Assembly: GCA_905221605.1 (NCBI GenBank)
Contig: CAJNDS010002290.1
Span: forward strand, 733,501-797,500
Source of the DNA: Symbiodinium natans
Lineage: Eukaryota; Sar; Dinophyceae; Suessiales; Symbiodiniaceae
Length of the DNA: 64,000 nt
Direction of reading: 5' to 3'
The position numbers and the translations under genes are program-made. Shown here in pieces: positions 1 through 11,300 of this stretch (position 1 is its first letter; the number at the start of each line of letters is the position of its first letter). The notes under the pieces are model-generated. The model worked only from the letters and a program-made list of their open reading frames with translations, had not been told where the DNA came from and did not search any database.

Positions 1-178
1 TGCTTACGCAGCCATCCACCCAACTTTTCTCCTTTTGGGGTTTCGGGCTAACGGCCTAAATTCCCTCTTCCCGTCGACTTTAATGAATTTGTGGTGGGCG
101 GACACGTTTCGGCAGGGGGTCCGGCTCCAGGACCCTCGAAAGGGGGACCCGGGGCGTCGCACAGAGCTGACAGGTCGC

Positions 179-325
179 ACTACTTGGAGGTTCATGGTAC
201 TTATTAACCATGTATAACCATACTTATAGCCCACCTTTCAGCCCCTTAAGTGCCCTAATATGGTTTTAAGTACAGTCATAAGTACAGTTATAATTGGTTA
301 ATAAGTACCCTGAACCTTCAGGTAG
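179..325. repeat. Inverted-repeat element, family E, copy 1
   Basis: The left end reads TACTTGGAGGTTCA and the right end ACCCTGAACCTTCAGGTA, which are imperfect reverse complements. A related element with the same ends and the shared inner stretch TAATAAGTACAGTTA lies at 16458-16575. This is the structure of a short non-autonomous DNA transposon or introner. No coding sequence is visible inside. Confidence 0.6.
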
Positions 326-618
326 GGAGAAGGGGTACCCCAACTGGAAGTGCAGCTCACGCTCAACAGAACTCTTTAGGTGTGAACCTGAACTCCGTGA
401 CGGAATGAAGAAGTTTTAGCAAGTAAGCAGATGGCTTGAGTTTAGGCCTAAACCCTAAAAGGAATAGGTTTGGCTGGCTTTGCCGCCTTGGACGGTGTGG
501 GGCGGGAGAAAAATGTTAGATGGCCTTCCACAATCGGGCCAAAGCTGCTCTTCGCGCCTCACGAAGCTTTCGAGCTTGTTCCAAAACCTAACCTTCACAG
601 CATCTACGCCCTACCACC

Positions 619-694
619 GCAAACCCTAAACCCTAAACCCTAAACCCTAAACCCTAAACCCTAAACCCTAAACCCTAAACCCTAAACCCTAAAC
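619..694. repeat. CCCTAAA telomere-like array
   Basis: About eleven near-perfect tandem copies of the heptamer CCCTAAA, followed to 900 by degenerate copies with spacers. It is internal, flanked on both sides by unique sequence, so it is an interstitial tract and not a chromosome end. Confidence 0.9.
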
Positions 695-981
695 CATCCA
701 GCCGGGAATCTCCCTTGAATCCACAACCCACATCCTGTAAGTCTAAGTCCTAAACCCTAAGCCCAACCCCTGAACCCGTAAACCCCGAAATCCTAAACCG
801 TAAAGTCCCAAACGATTAAACCCCTACACCCCAAACCCTAAACCCCTTAACCCCTAAACTCTACAGTCCGAAGCCATTAACCCCTAAACCCTACACCTGA
901 ACCCCGAAAACCCCTAAAACACGCCTGAAGAGGTGGGCGCGGTCTTCAACGACAACGACCCGAGATGGATGTATGAGGCTC

Positions 982-983
<2 letters not shown>

Positions 984-1052
<69 letters not shown>
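984..1052. repeat. Poly-G homopolymer, 69 bases
   Basis: An uninterrupted run of about 69 G. The matching place in the duplicate (13482-13530) has a shorter, interrupted G-rich stretch. Such runs are prone to sequencing-length error, so the length is uncertain. The proline-rich open frame on the minus strand here is an artefact of the homopolymer. Confidence 0.9.
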
Positions 1053-1053
<1 letters not shown>

Positions 1054-1489
1054 CGGCCCTGAAGTTGGGTTGTAGAGCATGAGGGCTGTTTATGAACAGG
1101 GTGCAATTAGGCTCCAGAGTTGAGGGATCCTTGAAGGGTAGAAGGTCTTGGGGTCTATAGGGTTTTTTCGGGTTTGTAGGGTTTATAGGGTTTAGAGGTT
1201 TAGAGGGTTTATAGGGTTTATAGGGTTCATAGGGTTTATAGGGTTTATATAGACTTTATAGGGGTCAAGGTTCTTAGGGTAAGATGTCCCGCCGTATGGT
1301 GGGGCAGAGGCCTTACCGGTAAAAGAGGGGTGCCCCAAGAAGCACCAAGAGCTATCGCCAAGCTACCTAAGGGTTTAGGGCTTAGGGTTTCGGGTTTAGG
1401 GTTTAGGGTGTAGGGTCCTAGTCTCTGGGACTATCGTCATTGCATGGATCTTCGCACAAAGCGAAAACAACATGAACCAAGGTGATCAG

Positions 1490-2320
1490 AGACTCCTACA
1501 CTCGCTCCGCGCTCCTTTGCGTCACGTTTGTCATGCCGGCCGTGCTACTATTTCTTTTGCCAGAACTTCTCAGACTTTGCCGATCCCATCATCCGATTGC
1601 GAGGGCGGCTGTCTAAGCCCCAAACCCTAGACCTTAGAGCCTAACGCAGCCCTTATTCACCAAAGGCCCAGTCATCTGAGCGCAGATCATAGGTAGGCCT
1701 CAGAAACAAACCCTGAAACCCTAAACCAAACCCTAAACCCCCTGCCCGTCCTCGTGGTTTTGAGAGGATGGTCGTGTCACCCGACTTTGAAGCAGAAGCT
1801 TTCAAGGCAATCATGCAGAGGTTTCCGGCACTGACCTGCTCCCTGAGTGTTCAGTTTGCATATAGGGTTTAGGGTTTAGGGTTTAGCTACACTCATGTTT
1901 AAGTGTACTTCAGATTGGAGCTCACGCTGCTTGCACCAGGCTTGCCATACGTTCGCCTCTAACCAGGATCCTAAAGAGCCGTTTCCTAGTAGCCCTCAAC
2001 CCAAAACTGGCTGCTTCTTAGTAGGGAACTGTATAATCCCTTAAAGGGTATGTATAGAGCCCTGATTCCCTCACTCCCTACGGGGGAAAGCCCGAAAACA
2101 CTTGAACTTAACCCCGTGGCACCTTCAATCTGGACACCTTTGCGCCGCCCTCAACAGTAGGAGTCGGCTTGCTTTCCGGCAGTACACGGACTTGTCTTGC
2201 TTTTGTCCTCGCGCCGCCCTAGGGAAAGGTGACTTTCTCCATTTAGATGTGTTTGAGGGTTCGCGCTGCTGCCGCAAGATTTCTAGTCGGTCGAGACACC
2301 TTTGAATGCGTCGCATGGTG
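1490..2320 (+). pseudogene. Decayed copy of gene C exons
   Basis: Exon-like blocks match those of the duplicate at 13942-14830. The first (1490-1610) and second (1765-1848) stay open, the first reading a hydrophobic stretch with VTFVMPAVLLF. Later blocks are broken. The third loses its frame near 1940-1960. The fourth has lost its CAG acceptor (CAA at about 2130) and carries a 4-base deletion near 2184 relative to copy 2. The fifth has a 1-base deletion in the stretch matching the WAPNG codons. The pattern of intact early exons and disrupted later exons suggests a pseudogene. Alternatively it is a paralogue spliced differently. Confidence 0.55.
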
Positions 2321-2669
2321 GCGCCCAATAGAGCGTGTGCACACCGTGGTTTTTGTTATGGCCGCCGCCCCAGACCATTTCTTGGAACCCAACCGCAAGC
2401 GCATCTAAGGTAAGGGTTTAGCGCTTCGGGTTGAAGGTGCTTAAGTCCATGATTCCGTATACCCAGAAAAAAAGTAAAACAATTACCGTTATCAGATGTT
2501 TGCCACTTTACCGAAACGATCCCCTGACATATTCTTTAAACTGCCCAGAATACACATTCTGAATTTCAGAACTCTTTATTTCCCAGGCCCCCGATTGCCG
2601 TTCCTCTTTCTGGGACACCTAACTGTCTTTAGTTTCTTACGCCAACCATGAAATTAGATGCCCAAGGAT

Positions 2670-2776
2670 ACCCCTAAACCCTAAACCCTAAATCCTAAAC
2701 CCTAAACCCTAAACCCTAAACCCTAAACCCTAGACCCTAGACCCTAGACCCTAAACCCTAAACCCTAAACCCTAAA
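2670..2776. repeat. CCCTAAA telomere-like array
   Basis: About fifteen tandem heptamers, including three CCCTAGA variants in a row near 2728-2750. The flanking 2780-3480 holds no convincing gene. It has scattered degenerate repeats and a gatccaagtc...gcggtc motif that recurs inverted at 3803-3823. Confidence 0.85.
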
Positions 2777-3516
2777 CTAAAGTTTAGGGAGCTCCCACGA
2801 AGTTCTACAAGTACCCTAAGGGGGTCCCGGTCTAACTGGACTTGGCAGACTTATAAATAGTTAACATGAGCAAGACGTGGCTTCTTTGTAAGTGGACTTG
2901 TAAGTCCGCTTTTTTTTTCTCCTTGTTTTTTGTTTCATACATTTTTCCGGTTTTGAGAAACTGTCTCATTGAGGATTTCGATCCAAGTCAACCGCTGGCC
3001 GCTCCACAAAGCGAGCTAAGCGGTAGTCCAGAAACAAGAAACCCTGACCACGCGAAGAAAATGCGACGGGTTTGGGGTTGAGGGTTTTGTGGGTTTAGGT
3101 TTCGGGTGAACCTGCAACCTGAACTGTGCAACAGCGGGAGTCCCAAATTCGGGTTTCAGGGTGAGGGTTTACAAGGTTCAGGGTTTAGGGTAAATCCAAA
3201 ACCTGAAGTCCTCTTTCAAAACAAGAATCCCAAACCCTAAACCAGGCAGAGAACGCAATCACAAAATCAATGTATCCGCAGGTGTCCCCGTCCCTCTATA
3301 TGTGGATACCTCTGTGTCCGCGCTCTCTTGGCCATGTGTCCGCCATGCATCCGCGTTTCCTAGTGTTTTTGTTTAGGAATTTAGCTGCAAGAATCCTTGC
3401 GTTTTATTGGTTGTTTGCTGCCAAGGGGTAAACAAAACCAACTAAACGTGTGTTTTGTAACCGAAATACAAAATCAAGCTAGAGAAAACCAAAAGCACGA
3501 ATGGACACCACAACAT

Positions 3517-3881
3517 TTCACTTTCAGAAGTTAAGGTATATCAACACAAAACGATAGCCGGACATAGCCAGAGTTAGCAAAAGTATTCCACTACGGAAAT
3601 CAAAAAAAACACCAAGACATCTCCTCCCAGGATTGTTTTTTTTGGGTTTGTCTCCACTCATCCGCGCCGCACCTCACTACCTTGTTTCTACATTGCATGT
3701 AAACTACACAAGAGAGCTTCTAATTCTGGAAAAAGCATTGTGTTTCTCTTCAGTTTCACGGCATCGAAAAATGCAGGGAAAGTATCTTACGTTTGCTAAC
3801 TGAGGCCAGCGGTCGACTTGGATCTAAACCTCATGTCCGGCTATCGTTTTGTGTTGATATACCTTAACTTCTGAAAGTGAA
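3517..3881. repeat. Element with 49-bp perfect inverted repeat
   Basis: Arms 3517-3565 and 3833-3881 are perfect reverse complements over 49 bases, with 267 bases between. Flanking motifs are also inverted: a CATCTCCTCCCAGGATT stretch near 3619 recurs reversed near 4060. The spacer has no open frame of note. It could be a foldback transposon, or a source of a long hairpin RNA if transcribed. Confidence 0.8.
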
Positions 3882-4059
3882 CTTCTAACTTTACCACAAA
3901 ATTGGGCATGCTTGCAACGTACCTTAGCCCTACTTACAAGTCACTTGTAAGTGGACGTATAACAACGGCCCGACTGTTATATTTGTATAAATGTGACTTA
4001 ATACACAGTAAAATTGCATTTCTTCGCGAGTATAGTCTGACAAGCAAACCAAAAATCTA

Positions 4060-4790
4060 ATCCTGGGAGGAGATGTTGTGTTGTCCATTCGTGTTTTTTG
4101 TTTTCCCTTGTGCTTTTTTAGTTCGGATAAAAAACACCAAAAAAACAGAGTTGTTGTTGGTTTGGGTTGCCCCGTGGCAGTGACATCCAATCAAAACGCA
4201 AGGTCTTTAAAGTACAAAGATAGCACTAGGACAAGCCGAAAAAAAAGAAAAAAAAAAAAACTGTTTCGGTGTCCTTCTTTGTTGGTGTTCCGAAATGTTT
4301 TCTGGTCTTTCGGCCGAAAGAACCCCAAAAGCCTCGATTTTTTGTTTTTTACTACACCCGGGCTGCGAGAACCAATCAAAACCCTAGGTTTTTGGTGTTT
4401 CAGCCGAAGTACCAAAAACACTAGGGAAAACCAAAAGAACAACAAACCGCACCGACACCAAAAACATCTCCTCCCATTTGGGTTTTGGTTGATTTTTACT
4501 ACACCCGCCCGGGCGACAAAACCCAATCAAAAGCCTAGTTTTTGTTTTTCTCCCGAAATACTGGAAAAACACTCAGGAAATCAAAAACACTAATGGACAC
4601 CAAAAGCAACATCTCCTCCCAGTGTTTTTTGTGTTGTTTTCGGTTTCCCAAGTGTTTTTTTTGTATTTCGGTTAACAACAACCAGAAAGGCGAGGTTTTT
4701 GTTGGTACTTCCTCCCCCCCGGGCGGTGAAAACCAATCAAAACCCTTTGCCTTTTTTTGGTTTTTCAGCCGATAAGACGTTCAGAGTCCA
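4060..4790. repeat. ~130-bp degenerate tandem repeat
   Basis: About five diverged copies of a unit containing 'ACACCAAAAACATCTCCTCCCA', a C-rich ACTACACCCGGGC motif and 'AACCAATCAAAACCCTAG'. The frames open on both strands across it are repeat by-products. From 4884 to 4960 it gives way to a TA-rich microsatellite. Confidence 0.6.
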
Positions 4791-5059
4791 TAAAAACGCT
4801 CATAGGAATTGGATGTACGAAAAGCGCTGGAAAAACCCTAAAAAGGCATGCGAAACGAGGGTGTACGGATCATGGGGGGGGACCATATACATATATATAT
4901 ATATATGTATATATATATACATACATATGTACATATGTATATATATATATATATGTATATCGGGCGCCACTTCCAAGCTGCACGCGCAGCCCGTGTCCAG
5001 GGTGCACGCGCCGTCTGTGTCCAAGGTGCAAAACGTTGGGGACCTGCGCAGGGCCGAGT

Positions 5060-5820
5060 GTTCTTGTACCCTGAAGCCTAACCGTAAACCCAAAACCCTA
5101 AGCCCTAAGCCTCAAAACCCTAAAAACCCTCTCCGACCCGTGCCACCCAAACGAGCGTCGGGCTCAACCCTAGACCCCAAACCCTAAACCCTAAACCCTA
5201 AACCCCGAAGCCTAAAGCCTAAAGCCTAAAGCCTAAAACCCTATATCCTAAACCCAAAACCCTTAGACAACCCTCAACTTCGAGACGATCCCAGTCAAAA
5301 TCGTGCGAAGGCTTACCGAGGTCATGAATCCTGCACGCAAAACCCATGCCCCTAAACCTTAAACCCAGGGCCCCTAACTTTAGCCTAAACCCTATAAACC
5401 CTAAACCCTAAACCCCTGAACCCCTGAACCCTGAACCCTGAACCCCTAAACCCTGCACCCTAAAGCCTAAACCCTGAAGCCTAATTAAACCCTAAGCCCT
5501 AAAACCCTAAAAACCCTCCCCGGCTCGTGGCGCCCAAACGAGCGTCGGGCTCGTTTGGGTGCCAAGATCCCTGAAATTAACCCTAAACCCTGAACCCTAA
5601 ACCCGAAACCCTAAACCCTAAACCCTGAAGCCCAAACCTAAACCCTAAAGCCTAAACCCTAAACCCTCAACCCTTACCAAAGCCCTAAACCCTCAAGCCT
5701 AAACCCTAAACCCTGAAGCCTAAACCCTAAGCCCTGAACCCTGAACCCTAAACACCAGACCCTAAACCCTTAGCCCTGGACCCGAAACCCTAAAGCCTAA
5801 TGCCTAAATCCTGAAGCCTA
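5060..5820. repeat. Degenerate CCCTAAA-derived tract
   Basis: About 750 bases of CCCTAAA variants (CCTAAAG, CCCTGAA, CCTGAAG). A non-telomeric motif, CCCAAACGAGCGTCGGGCTC, occurs at about 5145 and again at about 5532. A second motif, CACTTCCAAGCTGCACGCG, occurs at 4967, 5823 and 5844. No gene is seen. Confidence 0.7.
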
Positions 5821-6230
5821 AAGCCACTTCCAAGCTGCACGCGGCACTTCCAAGCTGCACGCGCTCTCAAAGCCCTGGACAGCCACCCTCAACCCAAGAG
5901 AACTGTTTTTGAGAAAGTTTCCGGAATCCGAAAGCTTCGAAATACCTGGTAAAAACCAATGAAAACAAGACGGGCCTGGACGCGGGAAACGCTGTGGGCA
6001 CCTTGGACGCGGACATGCGTGCGCCTTGGAGTATATCTGTATATATATATATATATGTGCGTGTGTGTGTACTGCACACAACATTTAGCTGTAGCTTTCT
6101 TGGCTGCCGAGCCAGGCGAGGGTGAGTGACAGGTATCGAGTTTAGAGCCGAATTCAGGCGCCTGTTCAAACGCGCCAATCGTCCCAGCAAGTTTTCACCG
6201 CCAGGCCCCGAGCAAACCTCTGGTCGAGCC

Positions 6231-7710
6231 ATGGCTGAAGCAGACGCGATCGGTGCAGCCGTGGACGTGGACGATGCTGTGCCCTCAGAGTTTTCGGCCG
6301 GGAATGCGCAAGCGGAGCAAGAGGACTGCAGCTGAGTTTTTCTTGTGCACGTGGGTCACAGTGTGGTGTCGTGTGACCTGCCACAAGCTTGCTGGGTTTG
6401 TTCAAAAGCAGATTGCAAGTCACACACCCTAGCCGCAAGGCCCCATAGCTTTCGCAGAGAGCCTTGCCCGAAGGCGCGAGCACAGCGGCGGTACTCGGCC
6501 ACCCTATCGAAGTGGGTGTCGGCCATGAAGGTGCTCCGACCGGACCTGGTTCGATCGATCTTTGCCTACCAGGCTTGGGGAGTCTTAGGGGTTTGGGGTT
6601 CAGGGTTTAGGTTTATACGGGTTTAGGGTTTAGTAAGGGTTTATGGGGAGGCATGGGAGTTGCGGATTCAGAATCTGGCGAGTCTGGACTCGGCAGGCCC
6701 TCTACTTCATGGGCAGTGCCCTGCGTGGCGGCGACGTGCGAAAACTGCAGCGCCTGCATCGACGGAGCCGAGCCACCGAAAGCATCGACGAGTTTTGGAC
6801 GCATTCCTGGCAACTTAGCCCTACCCGAAAGTTCCTTTGCCTCTTGTTCTTGAAGAATGGCCTGCCTGCCAGTGTGGCTGGCAGCTCGTCTGCAAGACTC
6901 CCCTAAAACTCTGAACCCTAAACCCTGTAAACCCTAAAGGCGCGGGCTCTCGGGACAGGTACGCTGGCGGCCTGTATTCCATTCTTTTTGATGTACTACG
7001 GCTACTTGTTGGAGTATCGTCCGGTATGGGAAATCCCATACTTTTGCATGGCGGCCGGGACCGTTACCTCGGTGCTGACACTCTTCCTCTGGCCGTCGCG
7101 AGTCGCTGGTCGCACTTGCGCAACCCTGAAACCCCTCAAGCAGGGATTCGACAGACAGCCAAACGCTTTCCCGATTATCCGCCACCATTTCCTGTCTGCT
7201 GTAGAGTTTTCGGAAGTATGTTTGATGGGTCCTCCTCCCAGAAATAGTGCAAATTCGGTTCTGTACGAAACACATAGCCAGAATGGAGCACCAGGAAATC
7301 CAAGCAGATTTTTGGCCCAGGGTGGCCAACCAAGCACGTTTGAGGGTCCGACAGATTGACCACATTCATATTTGGGGTCCAGGAGTGCACCAGAGCGACA
7401 TCCCGGGTCCAGGAGTCCGTTTAGGGCTCCAGAGTGGCCCATTCTCCATCCGGCACAGCAACCAAAAACCGTTGAATCCCCACGATTGGCCAAAAGGTTC
7501 GAAGAGACAGCATTAACAGATGCCTGGCTGCGCAGGTCCATAGACTCACAAATCCTTGTATCATATTGGCCTGGGTGCTACCAGCCTGGAGTTTAGAACA
7601 ACAGCCCACAGGAAAAGCTTCCGCTTGCTGGGCTGAGGGCTAGCTTGATGTCTGTCTCCAATCTCCAACCAAAAGCTTCACCTCAAATTTGAAATTCTAG
7701 CCCCTAGCCT

Positions 7711-7789
<79 letters not shown>

Positions 7790-7902
7790 GCGACTGCAAC
7801 TGCGACTGCTACTAGTAATAATATTACTATGACTACTGCTACTACTATTATTACTACTACTACTACTACTACTCTTACTACTACTACTACTACTGCTACT
7901 AT

Positions 7903-7945
<43 letters not shown>

Positions 7946-7946
7946 G

Positions 7947-7978
<32 letters not shown>

Positions 7979-7992
7979 GCTGCTGCTGCTAC

Positions 7993-8059
<67 letters not shown>

Positions 8060-8069
8060 GCTACTACTG

Positions 8070-8116
<47 letters not shown>

Positions 8117-8144
8117 GCTGCTACTGCTGCTGCTACTACTACTA

Positions 8145-8236
<92 letters not shown>

Positions 8237-8308
8237 CTGCTGCTGCTGCTGCTGCTGCTATTGCTGCTGCTGCTGCTGCTGCTACTGCTACTGCTACTAC
8301 TACTACCA

Positions 8309-8374
<66 letters not shown>

Positions 8375-11300
8375 CTACTCCTACTCCTACTCCTACTCCT
8401 ACTCCTACTCCTACTACTACGACGACTACGACTACGACTACGACTACGACTACGACTACGACTACGACTTAACCCCATAGCGATGCTATGGACTATGCTC
8501 ATGACGCTGATGTGGGGGGGCCAGCCACTAGGTCTTGCAGGCCATAAGGGCTTGGGACATACTCACCAAACCCTAAACCGCCCAGACCGCCTAAACCACT
8601 TAAACCTTGCACCCTCAATCTCAAACCCTACAAGCCCTAAACTCAAAGATAGAGAATTGTGGAATGGTTTACAGAACTACAAGATTTAAAACCTCTACTG
8701 ACGGGGGCTAGGGTTTAAGGTCTAGGGTCCAGGTTTGAGGTTTAGAGGTCAGGTGCACTTTGAAGGGTTCAGGCCGAGAGGTAAGTGTGATCATACCCAA
8801 ACCCAAATTTGGCACTTAAGCTGGTGCCTTTTTTTTTCTGCTTCTGTTTGTGCTCACTATTACAGGCCCATCAAAGGTGTATTGTTTATGGCTGACGTCA
8901 TTCTCGCACAGATCCCGAGGCTAAAGTGTTCCTGGACGTCTGCTGCATCGATCAGGCGAGGATAAGTTGTGGACTCGGCATACTTCTCACACATCCAGAT
9001 ATTAACCTAAACCCTAACCTCCTCCTATGCCCAAACACGGTAGCATGCAGGTCGCTGTGAAGTAGTGCGGACTTGCTCATATATATATATATATGTATAT
9101 GTATAACACGGTACCCTTAATGTGGATTCCAAACTGGACCTGATTTCGAGAACTTCCCCACATGACATGTCTATGGTCTGCAGCGTATAGGGGTGAATGC
9201 CCATAGCTTTCCTGCGAGGTGGACGCGCAGAAGAAGACCGAAGGCGTCATGGGCCAAAAATAGTGTATAATAATCATACGTATAAGTATGTCTATTTCTT
9301 GCGATATATAAAATTAGATTATGTCACTACCATTATTGCTACTATTTCAATCAATCGTAACTTAGGTTATTATTTCATTATTCTTTTTGCTATCATTCTT
9401 TATGATACTATTGCTATTCTTCTTATTGTCATTATTATGTTGGATTATTGTTGTTATTGTTATTATGAGCATTCTTAGTGTTGTTGTTATGATTATGAAG
9501 ATATATATATATATATGTGTGTGTGTGTACATACATTTTATTAATAATGATAAGAAGAAGAATCACAATAATAATCATAACAATAATAATAAAAAGAAAT
9601 GATGCAATAATCCGAGAGCCCTGAGGCATCGTGAGCTTGGCAGGGATATTGAAGCAGTCCAAACGACTGCTGGTACTCTGGGACCACACCTACATCGAAG
9701 CTTTGCTTGGGCGATGAGTGTAGGGTTAGCTTAGGGCCTAAACCCTAAACCCTCAACCCTAAACCCTAAACCTTAAACCCTAATTCCCCTTCAAGACACA
9801 GAGGGCTTGACAGTCGAGCACTGAGGAGAGGCTTTGGTGCGTGTTTGAAGTCGCCGCTTTCCTGCATCGCAGCGGGAAGCCGCGGACTCTAGCTGAGTGA
9901 GTACACTTTACACTTGTTAAAGGATACCGTACTCCCCTATAGAACTGAAAGTGTACACTTTTTTGGGGGGCGCTTATGAACTCAGCAAGTAAGGGCTGTG
10001 ATACGGCCTACACTCCTGGGGCCTGCAGCGATGGTGGCTTGGGCGGCAATCCCAATCATTGGATTCTTCTGGACGCTCCTCTATTCATGGCCAGAGAAGA
10101 ACCAACTATACAACGTGTATGTGGTTCAGGTCTTCTTCTATGTGACGTTTTATTGGGCGACGGCGGTCATGAGGGCCTATCATCACAGCGTTGAGATCTT
10201 TCACAGACAGCTGCGCAGCTTCCGGCTAGAGGACACAAAATGCAGGTGTTGCACTGTGAACCATGTCGCAGAAGATGGCACGGTACTGCCTTGCGATCGC
10301 CAGATTGTGGAACGATGCATTCGCAACTGGTTCGGGAGCGTGCAGCAGTTTGAAGAATTTGCAGCACCTCTCTTGCGTTCCACCTTCGACCAGCAGCTTG
10401 GACAGGACATGTTCCCCTACGGCTCCTTGGCTAAGGGTTTAGGGTTGAGGGTTGAGGGTTGGGTTGAGGGTTTAGGGTGCTCACGGTTCCGAGTATGCGG
10501 GGTTGCATCTTGCGTTCCCAAACCTGTGAGTTTCCGCAACAGGGGGCTTACGAAAATCAGGGTCCCCGAAGAGAAACCCCCCAAAATAGTCTAATGAGGA
10601 CCCCAGTAAGGCACCCCCAAATGTCGGAAACTCCCACAAGACCCCCAAATAGTATAATGATGACCTCAACAAGGTAACCCTAATTTCGGAAGCCCCCTTA
10701 AACCTTAAACCCTAAATCCTAAACCCTGAACCGAGGCTACTTCCTGATGATTTTCTGTCCAATCCTTTGGGCCGGTCTAGACACGAGCATCGGGACGTGC
10801 TGGCCTTGCACCAAGTCGGCGGCGGAAGGTGACCGACAGCTGGCTCGTTTCAGAAGTTTAGGGTTTAGGGTTTAGGGTTTAGGGTTTAGGGTTTAGGGTT
10901 TAGGGTTTAGGGTTTAGGGTTTAGGTTTTGCGCTTGGTATGTATCAACCGCTACGTGGAACCTAAGCCCTTACTCTAAGGGTCCATGTACCCATATAGAG
11001 TATATAACCTTGGGCCTTATGCTTTAGGGCCCAAGTGTACCCTACATGGGAAACCCTAAACCCTAGACCCTAAACCCTAGACCCTAAACCCTAAACCCTA
11101 AACCCTAAACCCCGAAGGACAGTGGTTCGCATACTTTCTTTGTTACTTCCTGGGCCTATGGCTGGGCGTCATGCCCACCACAGCCAAGGCCGTTTAGGGC
11201 TGGGGAGGGTTTAGGGCTTAGGGTTTAGGGTTTGGGGTTTAGGGTTTAGGGCTTAGGGTTTATGGTTTAGGGTTTAGGCTTTAGGGTTTAGGGTTTAGGG

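Larger units (their letters stand above)
690..2780. repeat. Segmental duplication, copy 1
   Basis: Block after block matches 12095-15580 in the same order and orientation: the 'CATCCAGCCGGG' stretch, the 'GAAGAGGTGGGCGYGGTCTTC' stretch, the region around 1281-1430, the exon-like blocks at 1490-1610 and 1765-1848, and the tail 2410-2660. Telomere-repeat tracts and poly-G between the blocks differ in length between copies. Confidence 0.85.

Noticed and set aside
619-694. True chromosome end
   Set aside because: The array is internal, short and flanked by unique and duplicated sequence; similar tracts occur throughout the window in both orientations.
891-1106. Proline-rich minus-strand open frame
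   Set aside because: The prolines are the 69-base poly-G read in reverse.
4078-4593. 171-codon open frame
   Set aside because: It spans a degenerate ~130-base tandem repeat and low-complexity A/T runs; the opposite strand is open too.
7678-8689. Long open frames (274 and 286 codons) on both strands
   Set aside because: They are translations of the (TAC)n array into Ser/Val or Thr/Leu runs; any frame of such DNA is open.
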